From Albimonas sp963816545 (GTDB taxonomy: Bacteria; Pseudomonadota; Alphaproteobacteria; Rhodobacterales; Rhodobacteraceae), in the NCBI GenBank assembly GCA_963816545.1, contig CAWFLE010000001.1, forward strand, positions 434,001 to 498,000: a DNA stretch of 64,000 bases. The letters are read 5' to 3'. Below are positions 19,880-29,049 of the stretch, in pieces. A model generated the notes under the pieces. The model did not search any database, was not told the origin of the DNA, and was given only the letters and a program-made list of their open reading frames with translations. Made by a program: the position numbers and the translations under genes. The first letter of the stretch is position 1; each line of letters starts with the position of its first letter.

Positions 19880-22207
19880 TCAGTTGCGGGCGACGGCGGG
19901 TTCGGGCGCCTTGCGCTCGGCCGCCGCCGCGCCGCGCAGCGACGTGGGGTGGAGGCTGACGACGCCCGCCTCCACCAGCGAGCGGAAGCCGGCGGCGTCG
20001 AGGCCGTGGATCCGCGCAAGGATCGCCTCGGTGTCGCCGCCGAGGAGGGGGGCCGGCCCGCGGGAGGGGGCGCGGCGGCCGTCCTCGAGGATCGGGAGCG
20101 AGAACTGCCGCTGCCGGCCCACATGCGGTCGGTCGAGGTCGAGGTAGACGCCGCGGGCGGAGAGGTGCGGGTCCTCCAGCGTCTCCTCCGGGCGCAGGAT
20201 CGGGGCGGCGATGACGCCCTCCGCCTGGAGGAGGTCTGCGGCCTCCAGCGGGGGGCGGCCGCGCGTCCAGGCGGCGATGGCTTCGTCGATCTCCCCTGCC
20301 CGCTCGCGGCGGGCTTCGAGGCTCAGGGAGGCGAGGTCGGGGCGGCCGACGGTTTCGGCGAGGCGGCGCCAGGCGGCGTCCGAGTCGACGGCGATGGCGA
20401 CCCAGCGGTCCTCGCCCGCAGAGGGGTGGATGCCGTGGGGTGACATGGCGGCGTGGGCGTTGCGCAGGCGCCGGGGTTCCTCGCCGGTGACGCTGCGGCT
20501 GAGGATGGAGGGGGCGGCGAAGGGCAGCAGGCACTCCACCTGGCTCATGTTGATCCACTGCCCGGCGCCGCCGCGGCGGCGGTGGACCAGGGCCGCGAGC
20601 AGGGCGGCGGCGCCGTAGATGCCGCCGATAGGGTCGCCATAGGCGATGTGGCCCATGGCGGGGGGCCAGCCGTCCTCTCCGCGGAAGCTGGGGATGCCCG
20701 ACGCCTGTTCGAGCGTCGAGCCGTAGGCGCGGGTGTCGGACCAGACGTTGCCGGAGCCGAAGGCGGACATCGAGAGCATGACGAGGTCGTCGCGCCCCTC
20801 GCTCAGCGCGTCCCAGCCCATGCCGAGGCGCTGCATGACGCCGGCGGCGTGGTTCTCGACCACGGCGTGGCTGGCGGCGACGAGGTCGCGGGCGAGGCGG
20901 CGGCCTTCCTCGGTGGTCAGGTCGAAGCTCACGCTCTTCTTGCCGCGGTTCAGGGCGGCGAAGCGGCGGCTTTCCTCGTACTGGCCGCCGGCGATGGACT
21001 CGGCGTCCCATTTCGTGCCGCGCCACCAGTCGGGGTAGCGGCCGGCCTCGATCTTGACCACCTCGGCGCCCAGGTCCGCGAGGATGCGCGTGGCGAGAGG
21101 GCCGGCCCAGCCCATGGAGAAGTCGGCGACCCTCAGGCCGTCGAGGGGGGAGCTTCCGTCCGGGGCGGGGAGCGCGGGGGCGTCGCCCTGAGGGGCCGAG
21201 ACGCGGAGCGGGGAGCGGGGTCCGCGCGCGCCCGAGGCGCCCTCGACGCTGGCGATGGAATTGCGGGCGGAGAAGACGGGATGGTCGAGGATGCCGCCGG
21301 CGTCCGGCACGACCACGAGGGGCACCCGATGTTCGCGCCCCAGCGCGGCCCATTCCTCCGCGGTGCGGGCGCGGAGCTTCTCGTCGATCGCGGGCTCGAT
21401 CTCGTCGGCGCGTTCGGCCCGGAGGTAGATGGTGGCGAGGCCGGGATCCTCGGCGTAGCCCGGCAGGTCCAGGAGCTTGCAGAAGGTGGCCCACTGGTCG
21501 GGCGTGATGAGGGTGATGCCGAGCCAGCCCTCGCGGCACTCGTGGATGGTGACGGGGCAGGTCGGGTAGAAGCGGTTGACGCCGATGCGGGCGGAGCCCC
21601 GCGCGAGGGTTTGCGCGTCCGCCAGCGCGAGTTCCGAGAGCACCATGCAGGATTCGAGGATGCCGACCTCGAAGCTGCGATGGTCGCCGCCGGCGTAGAG
21701 GCCCGCCAGCGCCGCGGTCAGGGCGCTGACGCCGCCGATCATGGCCGACTGCAGGTCGCCGAGCTGCTGCGGGGCGCCGTCGACGGGTCCGGCGATCTGG
21801 ATCATGCCGCACAGCGCTTGGGCCGCGACGTCGGCGCCCCGCCAGTCCGCGCGCGGGCCGGAGCGGCCGAACCAGCTCAGGTCCACCGTCGCGGCGCGCG
21901 GCGTGGCGGAGATGGCGGGGCGGGCGTCGCCCTCGCCCAAGATCAGGAGGTCGCTGGCCTCGATCAGCGTGTCGAGGTTCCCGTCGGCCGCGCCCTTGGC
22001 GCCGTTCAGCCAGGCGAAGAGCAGGCCCTCGGTCTCCGGGCGGGCGGGATCCTCGCGCCGGCGGCGGAGGGGGTCGCCCCCCTCGGGCTCCGCCCGCAGG
22101 ACCGTCGCGCCGAGGTCCGCCAGCATCCTGCCGCACCATGCGGCGCCCACGCCGCCGCCCAACTCCACGGCCCGGATCCCGGACAGGGGTCCTGTCTGCG
22201 CAGTCAT
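19880..22207 (-). CDS. Two-domain fused type III CoA-transferase
   Basis: This 775-residue protein contains two complete CaiB/BaiF domains, about residues 8-320 and 355-770, joined by a Pro/Ala-rich linker. Domain 1 opens with IRAVELGGGVGAAWCGRMLA and has FGRSGPRADWRGADVAA. Domain 2 opens with LRVADFSMGWAGPLATRIL and carries the probable catalytic Asp in HIAYGDPIGGIYGAAALLAAL. Single-domain members are ~400 residues and work as interlocked dimers, so this fusion builds one dimer in a chain. The pair at 15772/17016 is its split counterpart. The start is ATG 22207, with GAGGAAG upstream; ATG 22225 is less likely. It is the first gene of the leftward operon driven from the operator region at 22388-22433. 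Confidence 0.88.
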   Translation of the reverse strand: MTAQTGPLSGIRAVELGGGVGAAWCGRMLADLGATVLRAEPEGGDPLRRRREDPARPETEGLLFAWLNGAKGAADGNLDTLIEASDLLILGEGDARPAISATPRAATVDLSWFGRSGPRADWRGADVAAQALCGMIQIAGPVDGAPQQLGDLQSAMIGGVSALTAALAGLYAGGDHRSFEVGILESCMVLSELALADAQTLARGSARIGVNRFYPTCPVTIHECREGWLGITLITPDQWATFCKLLDLPGYAEDPGLATIYLRAERADEIEPAIDEKLRARTAEEWAALGREHRVPLVVVPDAGGILDHPVFSARNSIASVEGASGARGPRSPLRVSAPQGDAPALPAPDGSSPLDGLRVADFSMGWAGPLATRILADLGAEVVKIEAGRYPDWWRGTKWDAESIAGGQYEESRRFAALNRGKKSVSFDLTTEEGRRLARDLVAASHAVVENHAAGVMQRLGMGWDALSEGRDDLVMLSMSAFGSGNVWSDTRAYGSTLEQASGIPSFRGEDGWPPAMGHIAYGDPIGGIYGAAALLAALVHRRRGGAGQWINMSQVECLLPFAAPSILSRSVTGEEPRRLRNAHAAMSPHGIHPSAGEDRWVAIAVDSDAAWRRLAETVGRPDLASLSLEARRERAGEIDEAIAAWTRGRPPLEAADLLQAEGVIAAPILRPEETLEDPHLSARGVYLDLDRPHVGRQRQFSLPILEDGRRAPSRGPAPLLGGDTEAILARIHGLDAAGFRSLVEAGVVSLHPTSLRGAAAAERKAPEPAVARN

Positions 22208-22387
22208 CGCACTTCCTCTCGGCACAAGGTTGCGCCGGGCCCGCAGGCTCCGGCCATTTTCAGGAGAGGGGAAGCGGCGAGCGCGCCGCGCGGTGTCCGC
22301 GGCATGCGTGCGCGCGGCGTCAGGCGCCTCATCTCGATCCTCCCCGATCCGCTTCTTCGCGCCCGGCGAGGCCGGGCATTTCGGGAA

Positions 22388-22433
22388 AGCCTACGCCTGA
22401 CGCATGTCAGGAATCAAGCCTGTCGTTCGTCAG
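22388..22433 (-). promoter_or_regulatory. Leftward promoter with two TetR-type operators for the CoA-transferase operon
   Basis: Read on the minus strand, TTGATT (22417-22412), an 18-bp spacer and TAGGCT (22393-22388) form a promoter. The palindrome CTGACGCATGTCAG (22397-22410) fills the spacer exactly. A second site, CTGTCGTTCGTCAG (22420-22433), lies just upstream; its centre is 23 bp away. This is a classic layout for repression by a TetR dimer, and the tetR gene ends only 18 bp further. Confidence 0.72.
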
Positions 22434-22450
22434 GCCGAGGCGGGTCGGGG

Positions 22451-23137
22451 TCAGGCCCGGGTGGGAGCGGCGACGGGCTCCGCAGCGAGACGCTCGACCA
22501 TCGCGACGATGGAGGAGGCCACGGTGCGCAGCAGAACGTCCTCGTCCACGCCCTTCAGGAGCCAGTCGCGCATGGGCGCGAAAGCCGTGTTGAAGATGAT
22601 GAGGTTCGAGACGATCTCCGCCCGCGGGTCGTCAGGGGCGAGCCCGGCGCGCCGCCGCAGATGCGCCGCGAGATCGTCCAGCATGCGCTTCTCGCGGTCA
22701 TGCATGGCGCGCCGGTCCTCGTCCCGCAGATGCGGAACGGCGCGGTAGGACAGGAGGATCCCCTCGCGCTTCGCCCCCCAGAGCTCCCGGAGGTAATCGA
22801 CGACGGTGTCTTCAAGGGACGCGTCGCCGCTGCGGTCGAGCCGCTCCGGCAGGGTGGGGACGTCGGTGCGGAACCAGATCCGGTTCAACAGGCGACGCAG
22901 GATGTCGTGCTTGTTGGCGACGTAGTCGTAGATGCTCGCCTGGTTGACGCCGGAGCGGGCGCAGATGTCCCGGATGGTGGTGGAGGCGAAGCCCTTCTCG
23001 AGGAACAGGTGCAGCGCCGCCTCGCAGATCTGGTCGCGCCGGGTCTGGACCAGCGCGGGGTCTTGGATGCCCTCGACCACCGCTTCGGCGAGTTCCGGAG
23101 GCAGGGACCCCCGCGTCCGCTTCTTGTCTGCGGCCAA
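22451..23137 (-). CDS. TetR-family repressor, predicted master regulator of the catabolic region
   Basis: The protein has 228 residues. The N-terminal helix-turn-helix reads ICEAALHLFLEKGFASTTIR then DICARSGVNQASIYDYVANK, which is canonical TetR. The C-terminal ligand domain (FNTAFAPMRDWLLKGVDEDV) is not specific to a known effector. TTG 23137 is chosen as start because GGAGGA precedes it at proper distance; an in-frame TTG at 23257 would lie inside the operator. Palindromes of TetR type flank the gene on both sides (22397-22433 and 23251-23279) and recur before the other catabolic operons. It likely represses itself and them, with an acyl-CoA or the free acid as inducer. The link to the palindromes is inferred. 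Confidence 0.82.
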   Translation of the reverse strand: MAADKKRTRGSLPPELAEAVVEGIQDPALVQTRRDQICEAALHLFLEKGFASTTIRDICARSGVNQASIYDYVANKHDILRRLLNRIWFRTDVPTLPERLDRSGDASLEDTVVDYLRELWGAKREGILLSYRAVPHLRDEDRRAMHDREKRMLDDLAAHLRRRAGLAPDDPRAEIVSNLIIFNTAFAPMRDWLLKGVDEDVLLRTVASSIVAMVERLAAEPVAAPTRA

Positions 23138-23223
23138 GCGATGATCCTCCGCGACCTGCACAGGGCGTGAACCGTAGATGCGCCTCCGCGATGGCGCAAG
23201 ACGGCCGCGGGACCGACTGCCGC

Positions 23224-23279
23224 TTGACGGTGGTTCGGGCCCCACATAGACTGACAAGCGTCAGTATGACGGATGTCAG
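23224..23279. promoter_or_regulatory. Divergent promoter region with two TetR-type operators (tetR / ABC-carboxylase operon)
   Basis: On the plus strand TTGACG (23224-23229), a 17-bp spacer and TAGACT (23247-23252) make a good promoter. The palindrome CTGACAAGCGTCAG (23251-23264) starts on its -10 hexamer, exactly as at 12346-12363. A second palindrome, ATGACGGATGTCAG, covers 23266-23279. tetR is transcribed leftward from the same interval, so autoregulation is expected. Confidence 0.72.
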
Positions 23280-23419
23280 GCTGGCCCGGGCCGCTTTGCG
23301 GCCGGCGCAAGCGACGGGGGCGAACCCCGCGCGAGGGAGGATGGCGAGGATGGGCGATTCCGCTTCGGCGAACGGACGGATGGCTGTCGCCTGCGGACTT
23401 GTCCGGGGAAGCATCACGC

Positions 23420-24458
23420 ATGCAGACTGATCCGCGGGTCAGGGAGGCCGCGGAAGCCGAGGCCCCGCTGCTGAGCGTGGAGGGGGCGGGCATCGCCTTC
23501 GCCGCGCGCCGCGGGCGGCGCGGCGTGGACGTGACGCGCGACGTCAGCTTCCGCATCGGCCGGGGCGAGCGCGTGGGCCTCGTGGGCGAGAGCGGCTGCG
23601 GGAAGACCGTCACCGGGCTGTCGCTGATGCGGCTGCTGCCGCCGGACGGCGAGGGTCGTCGGGGCGGATCCTGCTCGACGGGCGAGGATCTGCTCGCGGC
23701 CTCTGCGAGCGCGGATGCGGCGGATCCGCGGGCGCGCGCGTCGCGATGATCTTCCAGGAGCCGATGACGCGCGCTCGACCCGGTGTTCACCGTCGGCGAC
23801 CAGATCGGCGAGGCGCTGCGCCTGCACCGCGACGTCGGCCGCGCCGAGGAGCGGGAGCGCGTGGTGCAGGCGCTGGCGGACGGTGGGCATTCCCGCGCCC
23901 GAGCGCCGCTACGACGACTATCCGCACCAGCTGTCGGGCGGGCATGCGGCAGCGGGTGATGATCGCCATGGCGCTGATCTGCGAGCCGGAGCTGATCGTG
24001 GCGGACGAGCCGACCACCGCGCTCGACGTCACCATCCAGGCGCAGATCATGGACCTGCTGGTGCGACCTGTCGGAGGACACCGGCACGGCGCTGCTGCTC
24101 ATCACCCACGACCTCGGCGTGGTGGCGGAGACCTGCACGCGCATGATCACCATGTATGCCGGCGAGATCGTGGAGGAGGCGCCGGTGGACGACGGCGCTG
24201 ATGCGGCCGCGGCATCCCTACACCTCGGGCCTGCTGCGGGCCCTGCCGCAGCTCAACCGGGCGCGGGGGGAGTTCGCCTATATCCAGGGCCGCGTGCCAT
24301 CGCCGCTCGCGATGCCGGAGGGCTGCCGGTTCCGCGACCGCTGCGCCTACGCCGCCGCGGGCTGCGAGCGCCGCCAGGCGCTGGAGCGGTCGGAGCCGCA
24401 GAGGCGGGCGCGCTGCCATCGCCAGCATGAGCTGGACCTGCCGGGAGCCGTGGCATGA
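23420..24458 (+). CDS. Dpp/Opp-type ABC ATPase (DppD-like), at least seven frameshifts
   Basis: This would be the first ATPase of a peptide/nickel-type importer (~345 residues). All motifs are present but lie in different frames: Walker A VGLVGESGCGKT, Q-loop AMIFQEPMT, signature HQLSGG(M)RQRVMIAMAL, Walker B ELIVADEPTTALDV, H-loop LLLITHDLGVVAETC, and the C-terminal cysteine block CRFRDRCAYAAAGC. Extra bases appear near 23655, 23735, 23768, 23880, 23942, 24064 and 24193. The conserved sequence between them argues for sequencing error or very recent decay. The start is ATG 23420. The stop overlaps the next gene's ATG (ATGA). Confidence 0.78.
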
Positions 24459-25504
24459 GCCTTGCCGAGAACCTTCCGGCCGAGGAGCCGGTGGTCCGGG
24501 TCGAGGGGCTGAGGATCCTGTTCCCGTCGCTCGACGGGCGGGAGACGGTGAAGGCCGTCGACGGCGTGGATTTCGAGATCCGGCCGGCGGAGACCTTCGG
24601 GATCATCGGCGAATCCGGGTCCGGCAAGTCCACCATCGGGCGGGCGCTGGTCGGGCTGCTGGACGCGAGCGAGGGGACCATCCTGCTCGACGGTCGCGAC
24701 CTGAGCCGCATGAGCCGGCGGGAGCGTCGGCGGGAGCGGCAGGCCTACCAGATCATCTTCCAGGACCCGCACGCGGCGTTGAACCCGCGCATGACCATCC
24801 TGGACAGCCTGATGGAGCCGCTGCGCATCCGGGGCGGGCTGCCGGAGGCGGAGATGCGGCGGCGCGCGTTCGAGAGCCTCGAGCGGGTCGGGCTGCGGGC
24901 GGAGATGGCGGAGCGCTATTCGCACGAGCTGTCGGGCGGGCAGAAGCAGCGGGTGAACATCGCGCGCCTCTTGCCGCTGAACCCGCGGCTGATCGTGTGC
25001 GACGAGGTGGTGGCCGCGCTCGACGTCTCCATCCGCGGGGAGGTGCTGAACCTCTTCGCCGACCTCCAGCGGGACTTCGGGATCGCCTACGCCTTCATCG
25101 CCCACGACATCTCTGTGGTGGCGCAGATCTCGGACCGGATCGCGGTGACGTATCTGGGCCGCTTCATGGAGGTCGGGCCCTCGGAGGCCGTGACGGAGCG
25201 TCCCCTGCACCCCTACACCACCGCGCTGCTGTCGGCCGAGCCGCGACCGCTGCCCGCGCACCTGCGCCCCCCGCGCCGGATCGAGCTGAAGGGAGAGATC
25301 CCGAGCCCGGTCTCGCCCCCCAGCGGCTGCCGCTTCCGAACCCGCTGCCCCTACGCCGTCGAGGTCTGCGCCGCGCGCGTCCCCGAATGGCGCGAGGTGC
25401 GGCCCGACCACTTCGCCGCCTGCCACTTCGCGGGGCCGGAGGGCCTCGACCCGGAGGCGCAGGCGAGCGGGGAGCCCATAAGAACCAACGGGAGGACACC
25501 ATGA
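24455..25504 (+). CDS. Dpp/Opp-type ABC ATPase (DppF-like)
   Basis: This intact 349-residue ATPase has Walker A GIIGESGSGKST, Q-loop YQIIFQDPHAALNPRMT, signature HELSGGQKQRVNIARLL, Walker B RLIVCDEVVAALDVS and H-loop FIAHDISVVAQISDR. The C-terminal oligopeptide-type extension carries cysteines in SGCRFRTRCPYAVEVC. It pairs with the gene at 23420 to energise the two permeases at 27118 and 28074. ATGA overlaps on both sides (with 23420 and 25501) indicate strict translational coupling. Unlike its neighbour, it shows no frameshift. Confidence 0.92.
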   Translation: MSLAENLPAEEPVVRVEGLRILFPSLDGRETVKAVDGVDFEIRPAETFGIIGESGSGKSTIGRALVGLLDASEGTILLDGRDLSRMSRRERRRERQAYQIIFQDPHAALNPRMTILDSLMEPLRIRGGLPEAEMRRRAFESLERVGLRAEMAERYSHELSGGQKQRVNIARLLPLNPRLIVCDEVVAALDVSIRGEVLNLFADLQRDFGIAYAFIAHDISVVAQISDRIAVTYLGRFMEVGPSEAVTERPLHPYTTALLSAEPRPLPAHLRPPRRIELKGEIPSPVSPPSGCRFRTRCPYAVEVCAARVPEWREVRPDHFAACHFAGPEGLDPEAQASGEPIRTNGRTP

Positions 25505-27067
25505 CGAAGAACGAGAAGGCCGCGCTGCTGCCGCCCCTGCGGCGCCGGCAGTTCCTGGCCGGCGCAGGCGCCGTCGCGGCCCTGGGCGTTTCGGGCATCC
25601 CGCTCGGGGCCATGGCCCAGGACGGACAGACCCTGCGCATCGCCGGCTACACCAACCCCTCCAGCCTCGACCCGACGACGGGCGGCGCCGGGTCGGACCA
25701 CGTGTTCCTCTACAGCTTCTACGACACGCTGGTGGACTGGGACTTCGAGACGCTCGCGCCCGAGCCGGGCCTCGCCGAGAGCTGGGAGTTCACGGACCCG
25801 CAGACGCTGGTCCTGAAGCTGCGCGAGGGCGTGACCTTCCACGACGGCGAGCCCTTCGACGCCGAGGCGGTGGTCTTCAACCTGGAGCGCAACCGGACGG
25901 CCGAGATCTCGAACCTCAAGCAGGACCTCGCGAACGTCGAGTCGGTCGAGGCGACGGGGGGGCACGAGGTGACGCTGCACCTCTCGCAGCCGGACACCGC
26001 GCTGCCGCTGATCCTGTCGGACCGGGCCGGGATGATGGTCTCCCCGGCCGCGCTGAACGACGATCCCGAGGCGAACGTGGACCGCAATCCCGTCGGGACC
26101 GGCCCGTGGAGCTTCGTGTCCTGGGCGGACGGCGACTCGGTCGTGGGCAAGCGCTTCGACGACCACTGGCGCGAGGGCATCCCCAAGGTCGGAGAACCTG
26201 AGCTACAGCATCATCCCCGAGCGCGCGACGGCGCTGCGGGCGGTGCAGTCGGGGCAGGCCGACATCGCCTACACGCTGGCCGAGCAGCAGCGGATGCTGA
26301 TCGAGCGCATGCCCAACATGCAGCTGGCGGAGGGGCCGACGCTCTACATCTTCCAGCTCTACCTCAACAGCGCCCGCGGCGCGCTGCAGGACGAGCGGGT
26401 GCGCCAGGCCATGATGATGGCCATCGACCGCGACGCCTACGTCCTCGCGACCCAGGCCGGAGTGGGCGAGCCGGCGCACATGTTCCTACCCAAAGCGCAC
26501 TGGGCCTATTCGGAGGCCGCGGCGGAGCATTCGCAGTTCAACCTCGAACGCGCGAAGGAGCTGATGAAGGAGGCGGGCCATGAGGGCGGGCTGGAGCTCG
26601 ACTTCGTCGGCTACAACGACCAGGCCAACGTTCAGCGGCAGGAAGTGGCGCTGGCGCAGCTCGCCAAGATCGGGATCAAGGGGCGGTTCCGCACCGGGAC
26701 CATCGCCGACATCTCGGGCCGGTTCTTCGGGCCGGAAAAGAACGGCGACGTGATGCTCTCGGCCTGGACCGGGCGGCCCGACCCGAGCCTGACCTATTCG
26801 CTGCTCTACGCGCCCGACTCCTACTACAACGCCGGCCGGACGCCCCCGCCGGAGGGCTACATGGAGGCGCTGGCCGCATCCCGCGCCACCAACGACCGCG
26901 AGGAACGGGCGGCGGCCCTGTCCAAGGTGCAGGAACTGGCGATGAAGCGCGCGCTCGGGATCCCGCTCTCGGTCCGCTACGAGGTCGATGCGCTGGGCAA
27001 GAACGTGACCGGGTTCGAGGCGAACCTGCTCGGCAAGCCCAAGTTCCGCAACACCGGGCTCGAGTAA
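25501..27067 (+). CDS. Family 5 ABC substrate-binding protein with Tat-type signal, one frameshift
   Basis: This is a periplasmic binding protein of about 520 residues of the DppA/OppA type (SBP family 5). The N-terminus LRRRQFLAGAGAVAALGVSG is a twin-arginine signal, suggesting export after folding. 'YDTLVDWDFETLAPEPGLAE' and WEFTDPQTLVLKLREGVTFH are hallmark strings. A single extra base near 26191 breaks the frame between IPKV and ENLSYSIIPERATALRAV, with homology continuing to the stop. In catabolic islands this family often binds acids, glutathione-like or aromatic compounds rather than peptides, so the ligand may be the island's substrate. It is coupled to dppF by ATGA. Confidence 0.87.
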
Positions 27068-27073
27068 GCCCCC

Positions 27074-27097
27074 GGCGCCGCCCCTCGGGGCGGCGCC
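27074..27097 (+). other. Intercistronic hairpin after the binding-protein gene
   Basis: The arms GGCGCCGCCCC and GGGGCGGCGCC pair over 11 bp with a 2-nt loop, 7 bp after the binding-protein stop. This position is typical for hairpins that stabilise the binding-protein mRNA and reduce permease expression. There is no T-tract. Confidence 0.65.
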
Positions 27098-27117
27098 CTT
27101 CCCGAGGGAGGATGCGC

Positions 27118-28077
27118 GTGCTCAACCAGCTTCAGCGGCGGATGCTGCGCCGGCGCCTGCTTCAGGCGATCCCGGTGCTGTTTCTCGCGACGTTCTCGGT
27201 CTTCATGCTGATGAAGCTGCTGCCGGGCGACGTGGCGATCACGCTCGCCGGCGAAAGCGCCACGCAGGAGCGGATCGAGCAGATCCGGGAGATCCACGGG
27301 CTCAACCGCCCGCTGCTGGTCCAGTACGGGGAGTGGGTGTTGAACGCGCTGCAGGGGAACCTGTCGGAGTCGCTCCTGTCCGGCGAGCCGGTGGGCGAGA
27401 CGGTGGCGCGAGTCTTCCCCAACACGCTCTTCATCGTGGCCTACGCCATCGTTCTTTCCATCGTTCTGGGCGTGCCGCTGGGGCTGCTGGCCTCGAGCCG
27501 GCCGGGCTCATGGGTGGACAAGCTGGTGATGACGCTGTCGTCGGTCGGCGTGGCGGTGCCGAACTTCTGGCTGGCGATGATATTCGTGGGCCTGTTCGCG
27601 CTGAACCGCATGTGGTTTCCCGCCACGGGCTTCGTGTCCCCGCAGGAGGATTTCCTGCTCGCGCTGCACCACGCGACCCTGCCGGCGGTGGCGCTGTCGG
27701 CGTCGGGCATCGCGGAGGTGGCGCGGCAGCTTCGCTCCTCTCTGGTCGAGGTGCTGAACTCCCAGCATTTCCGCACGCTGCATGCCAAAGGGCTGCACCC
27801 GCGCGCGATCCTGTGGAAGCACGGGCTGCGGAACGTCTCGGTCAACCTGCTGACGGTGATCGGCCTGCTGGTGAACCGCACGCTGGCGGCGACGGTGGTG
27901 GTGGAGGTGGTCTTCGCCATTCCCGGCCTCGGCGCGACGATGGTCAACGCCACCCTGCAGCGTGACTTCCCCGTGGTGCAGGGGGTGGTGCTGATGATGG
28001 TGGCGACGGTGATCGTGGTGAACCTCGTGACCGACATGCTCTACAGCGTCCTCGATCCGAGGATCAGCCAGAAATGA
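27118..28077 (+). CDS. ABC importer permease (DppB-like)
   Basis: This inner-membrane protein of ~319 residues has six predicted helices. The N-terminal LLPGDVAITLAGESATQERIEQ and 'REIHGLNRPLLVQYGEWV' are typical of DppB/OppB. The cytoplasmic coupling (EAA) loop is RTLHAKGLHPRAILWKHGLR. GTG 27118 is favoured as start, because GGGAGG (27106-27111) is 6 bp upstream of it while ATG 27112 touches it. It pairs with the next permease, which it overlaps by ATGA. Confidence 0.9.
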   Translation: MLNQLQRRMLRRRLLQAIPVLFLATFSVFMLMKLLPGDVAITLAGESATQERIEQIREIHGLNRPLLVQYGEWVLNALQGNLSESLLSGEPVGETVARVFPNTLFIVAYAIVLSIVLGVPLGLLASSRPGSWVDKLVMTLSSVGVAVPNFWLAMIFVGLFALNRMWFPATGFVSPQEDFLLALHHATLPAVALSASGIAEVARQLRSSLVEVLNSQHFRTLHAKGLHPRAILWKHGLRNVSVNLLTVIGLLVNRTLAATVVVEVVFAIPGLGATMVNATLQRDFPVVQGVVLMMVATVIVVNLVTDMLYSVLDPRISQK

Positions 28078-29042
28078 CCGCAGCCTCGCGTCGCCCCGAT
28101 CCCGAGGCCGCCGCCCGGGGGCCCGCCGCGCCCGGTGTCGTCGCGCCCGGCCCGATCCCCGAGCGTCCGGCGCGGCCGACGCCCGAGGCGGGGCCGATCC
28201 GCCGGTCCTTTCCGCGGCGCGTGCGGGACTGGGCGGTGGATGACGTGCCGGCGCTGATCGCGCTGATCGTGCTGTCGGTGATCGTCGGCTGCTCGATCTT
28301 CGCGCCGTGGATCGCGCCGTACGATCCGTCGCTGCAGGATTACGCGCTGATCCTGAACCCGCCCTCGCCCGACCATCTGCTGGGGACCGATGACCTTGGG
28401 AGGGACGTGTTCTCAAGGCTCGTCCACGGCGCTTCGGCGTCGGTTTACGCGGCCTTTCTGGCGGTGGGAGTTGCGGCCGCTCTGGGCATTCCGGTGGGGC
28501 TGGCCGCGGGATATGCCGGCGGCTGGACGGACGACGTCATCAGCCGCATCATCGACACCTTCCTCAGCTTCCCCGCCATCGTACTGGCGATCGCGGTGAC
28601 CGGGGTGCTGGGGATCGGGCTGACCAACGCCATGATTTCCGTGGGGATCGTATTCGCGCCGCAGCTGGCGCGGCTGGCGCGGGCGCGGACGCTGGTGCTC
28701 AAGCAGGAGCTTTACGTGGACGCGGCGCGCTGCTTCGGCGCCTCCACCCCGCGGATCCTGATGAAGCACGTCCTGCCCAACGCCATCCAGCCGGTGCTGG
28801 TGCAGATGACCCTGCTGATGGCCGTGGCGCTGCTGGCGGAGGCGTCGCTGTCGTTCCTCGGCCTGGGGATGCAGCCGCCGGACCCGTCCTGGGGGTCCAT
28901 GATCGCGCGCGCCTACCTCTACATGCAGATCGCGCCGGAGCAGATGTATGCGCCGGGCATCGCCATCCTCGTCACCGCCCTCGCCTTCAACACCCTGGGC
29001 GAAAGCCTGCGGGAGGCGATGGACCCCACCTCCGAGAGCTAG
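28074..29042 (+). CDS. ABC importer permease (DppC-like)
   Basis: This 322-residue inner-membrane permease has the DppC hallmark HLLGTDDLGRDVFSRLVHGA and the EAA loop YVDAARCFGASTPRILMKHV. An unusually long N-terminal tail (about 45 residues, Pro/Ala/Arg-rich) precedes the first helix and is probably disordered. It completes the five-gene importer (two ATPases, binding protein, two permeases). The biotinyl-carrier gene starts 7 bp after its stop, so importer and carboxylase genes share one transcript. Confidence 0.92.
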   Translation: MTAASRRPDPEAAARGPAAPGVVAPGPIPERPARPTPEAGPIRRSFPRRVRDWAVDDVPALIALIVLSVIVGCSIFAPWIAPYDPSLQDYALILNPPSPDHLLGTDDLGRDVFSRLVHGASASVYAAFLAVGVAAALGIPVGLAAGYAGGWTDDVISRIIDTFLSFPAIVLAIAVTGVLGIGLTNAMISVGIVFAPQLARLARARTLVLKQELYVDAARCFGASTPRILMKHVLPNAIQPVLVQMTLLMAVALLAEASLSFLGLGMQPPDPSWGSMIARAYLYMQIAPEQMYAPGIAILVTALAFNTLGESLREAMDPTSES

Positions 29043-29049
29043 GGATCGC

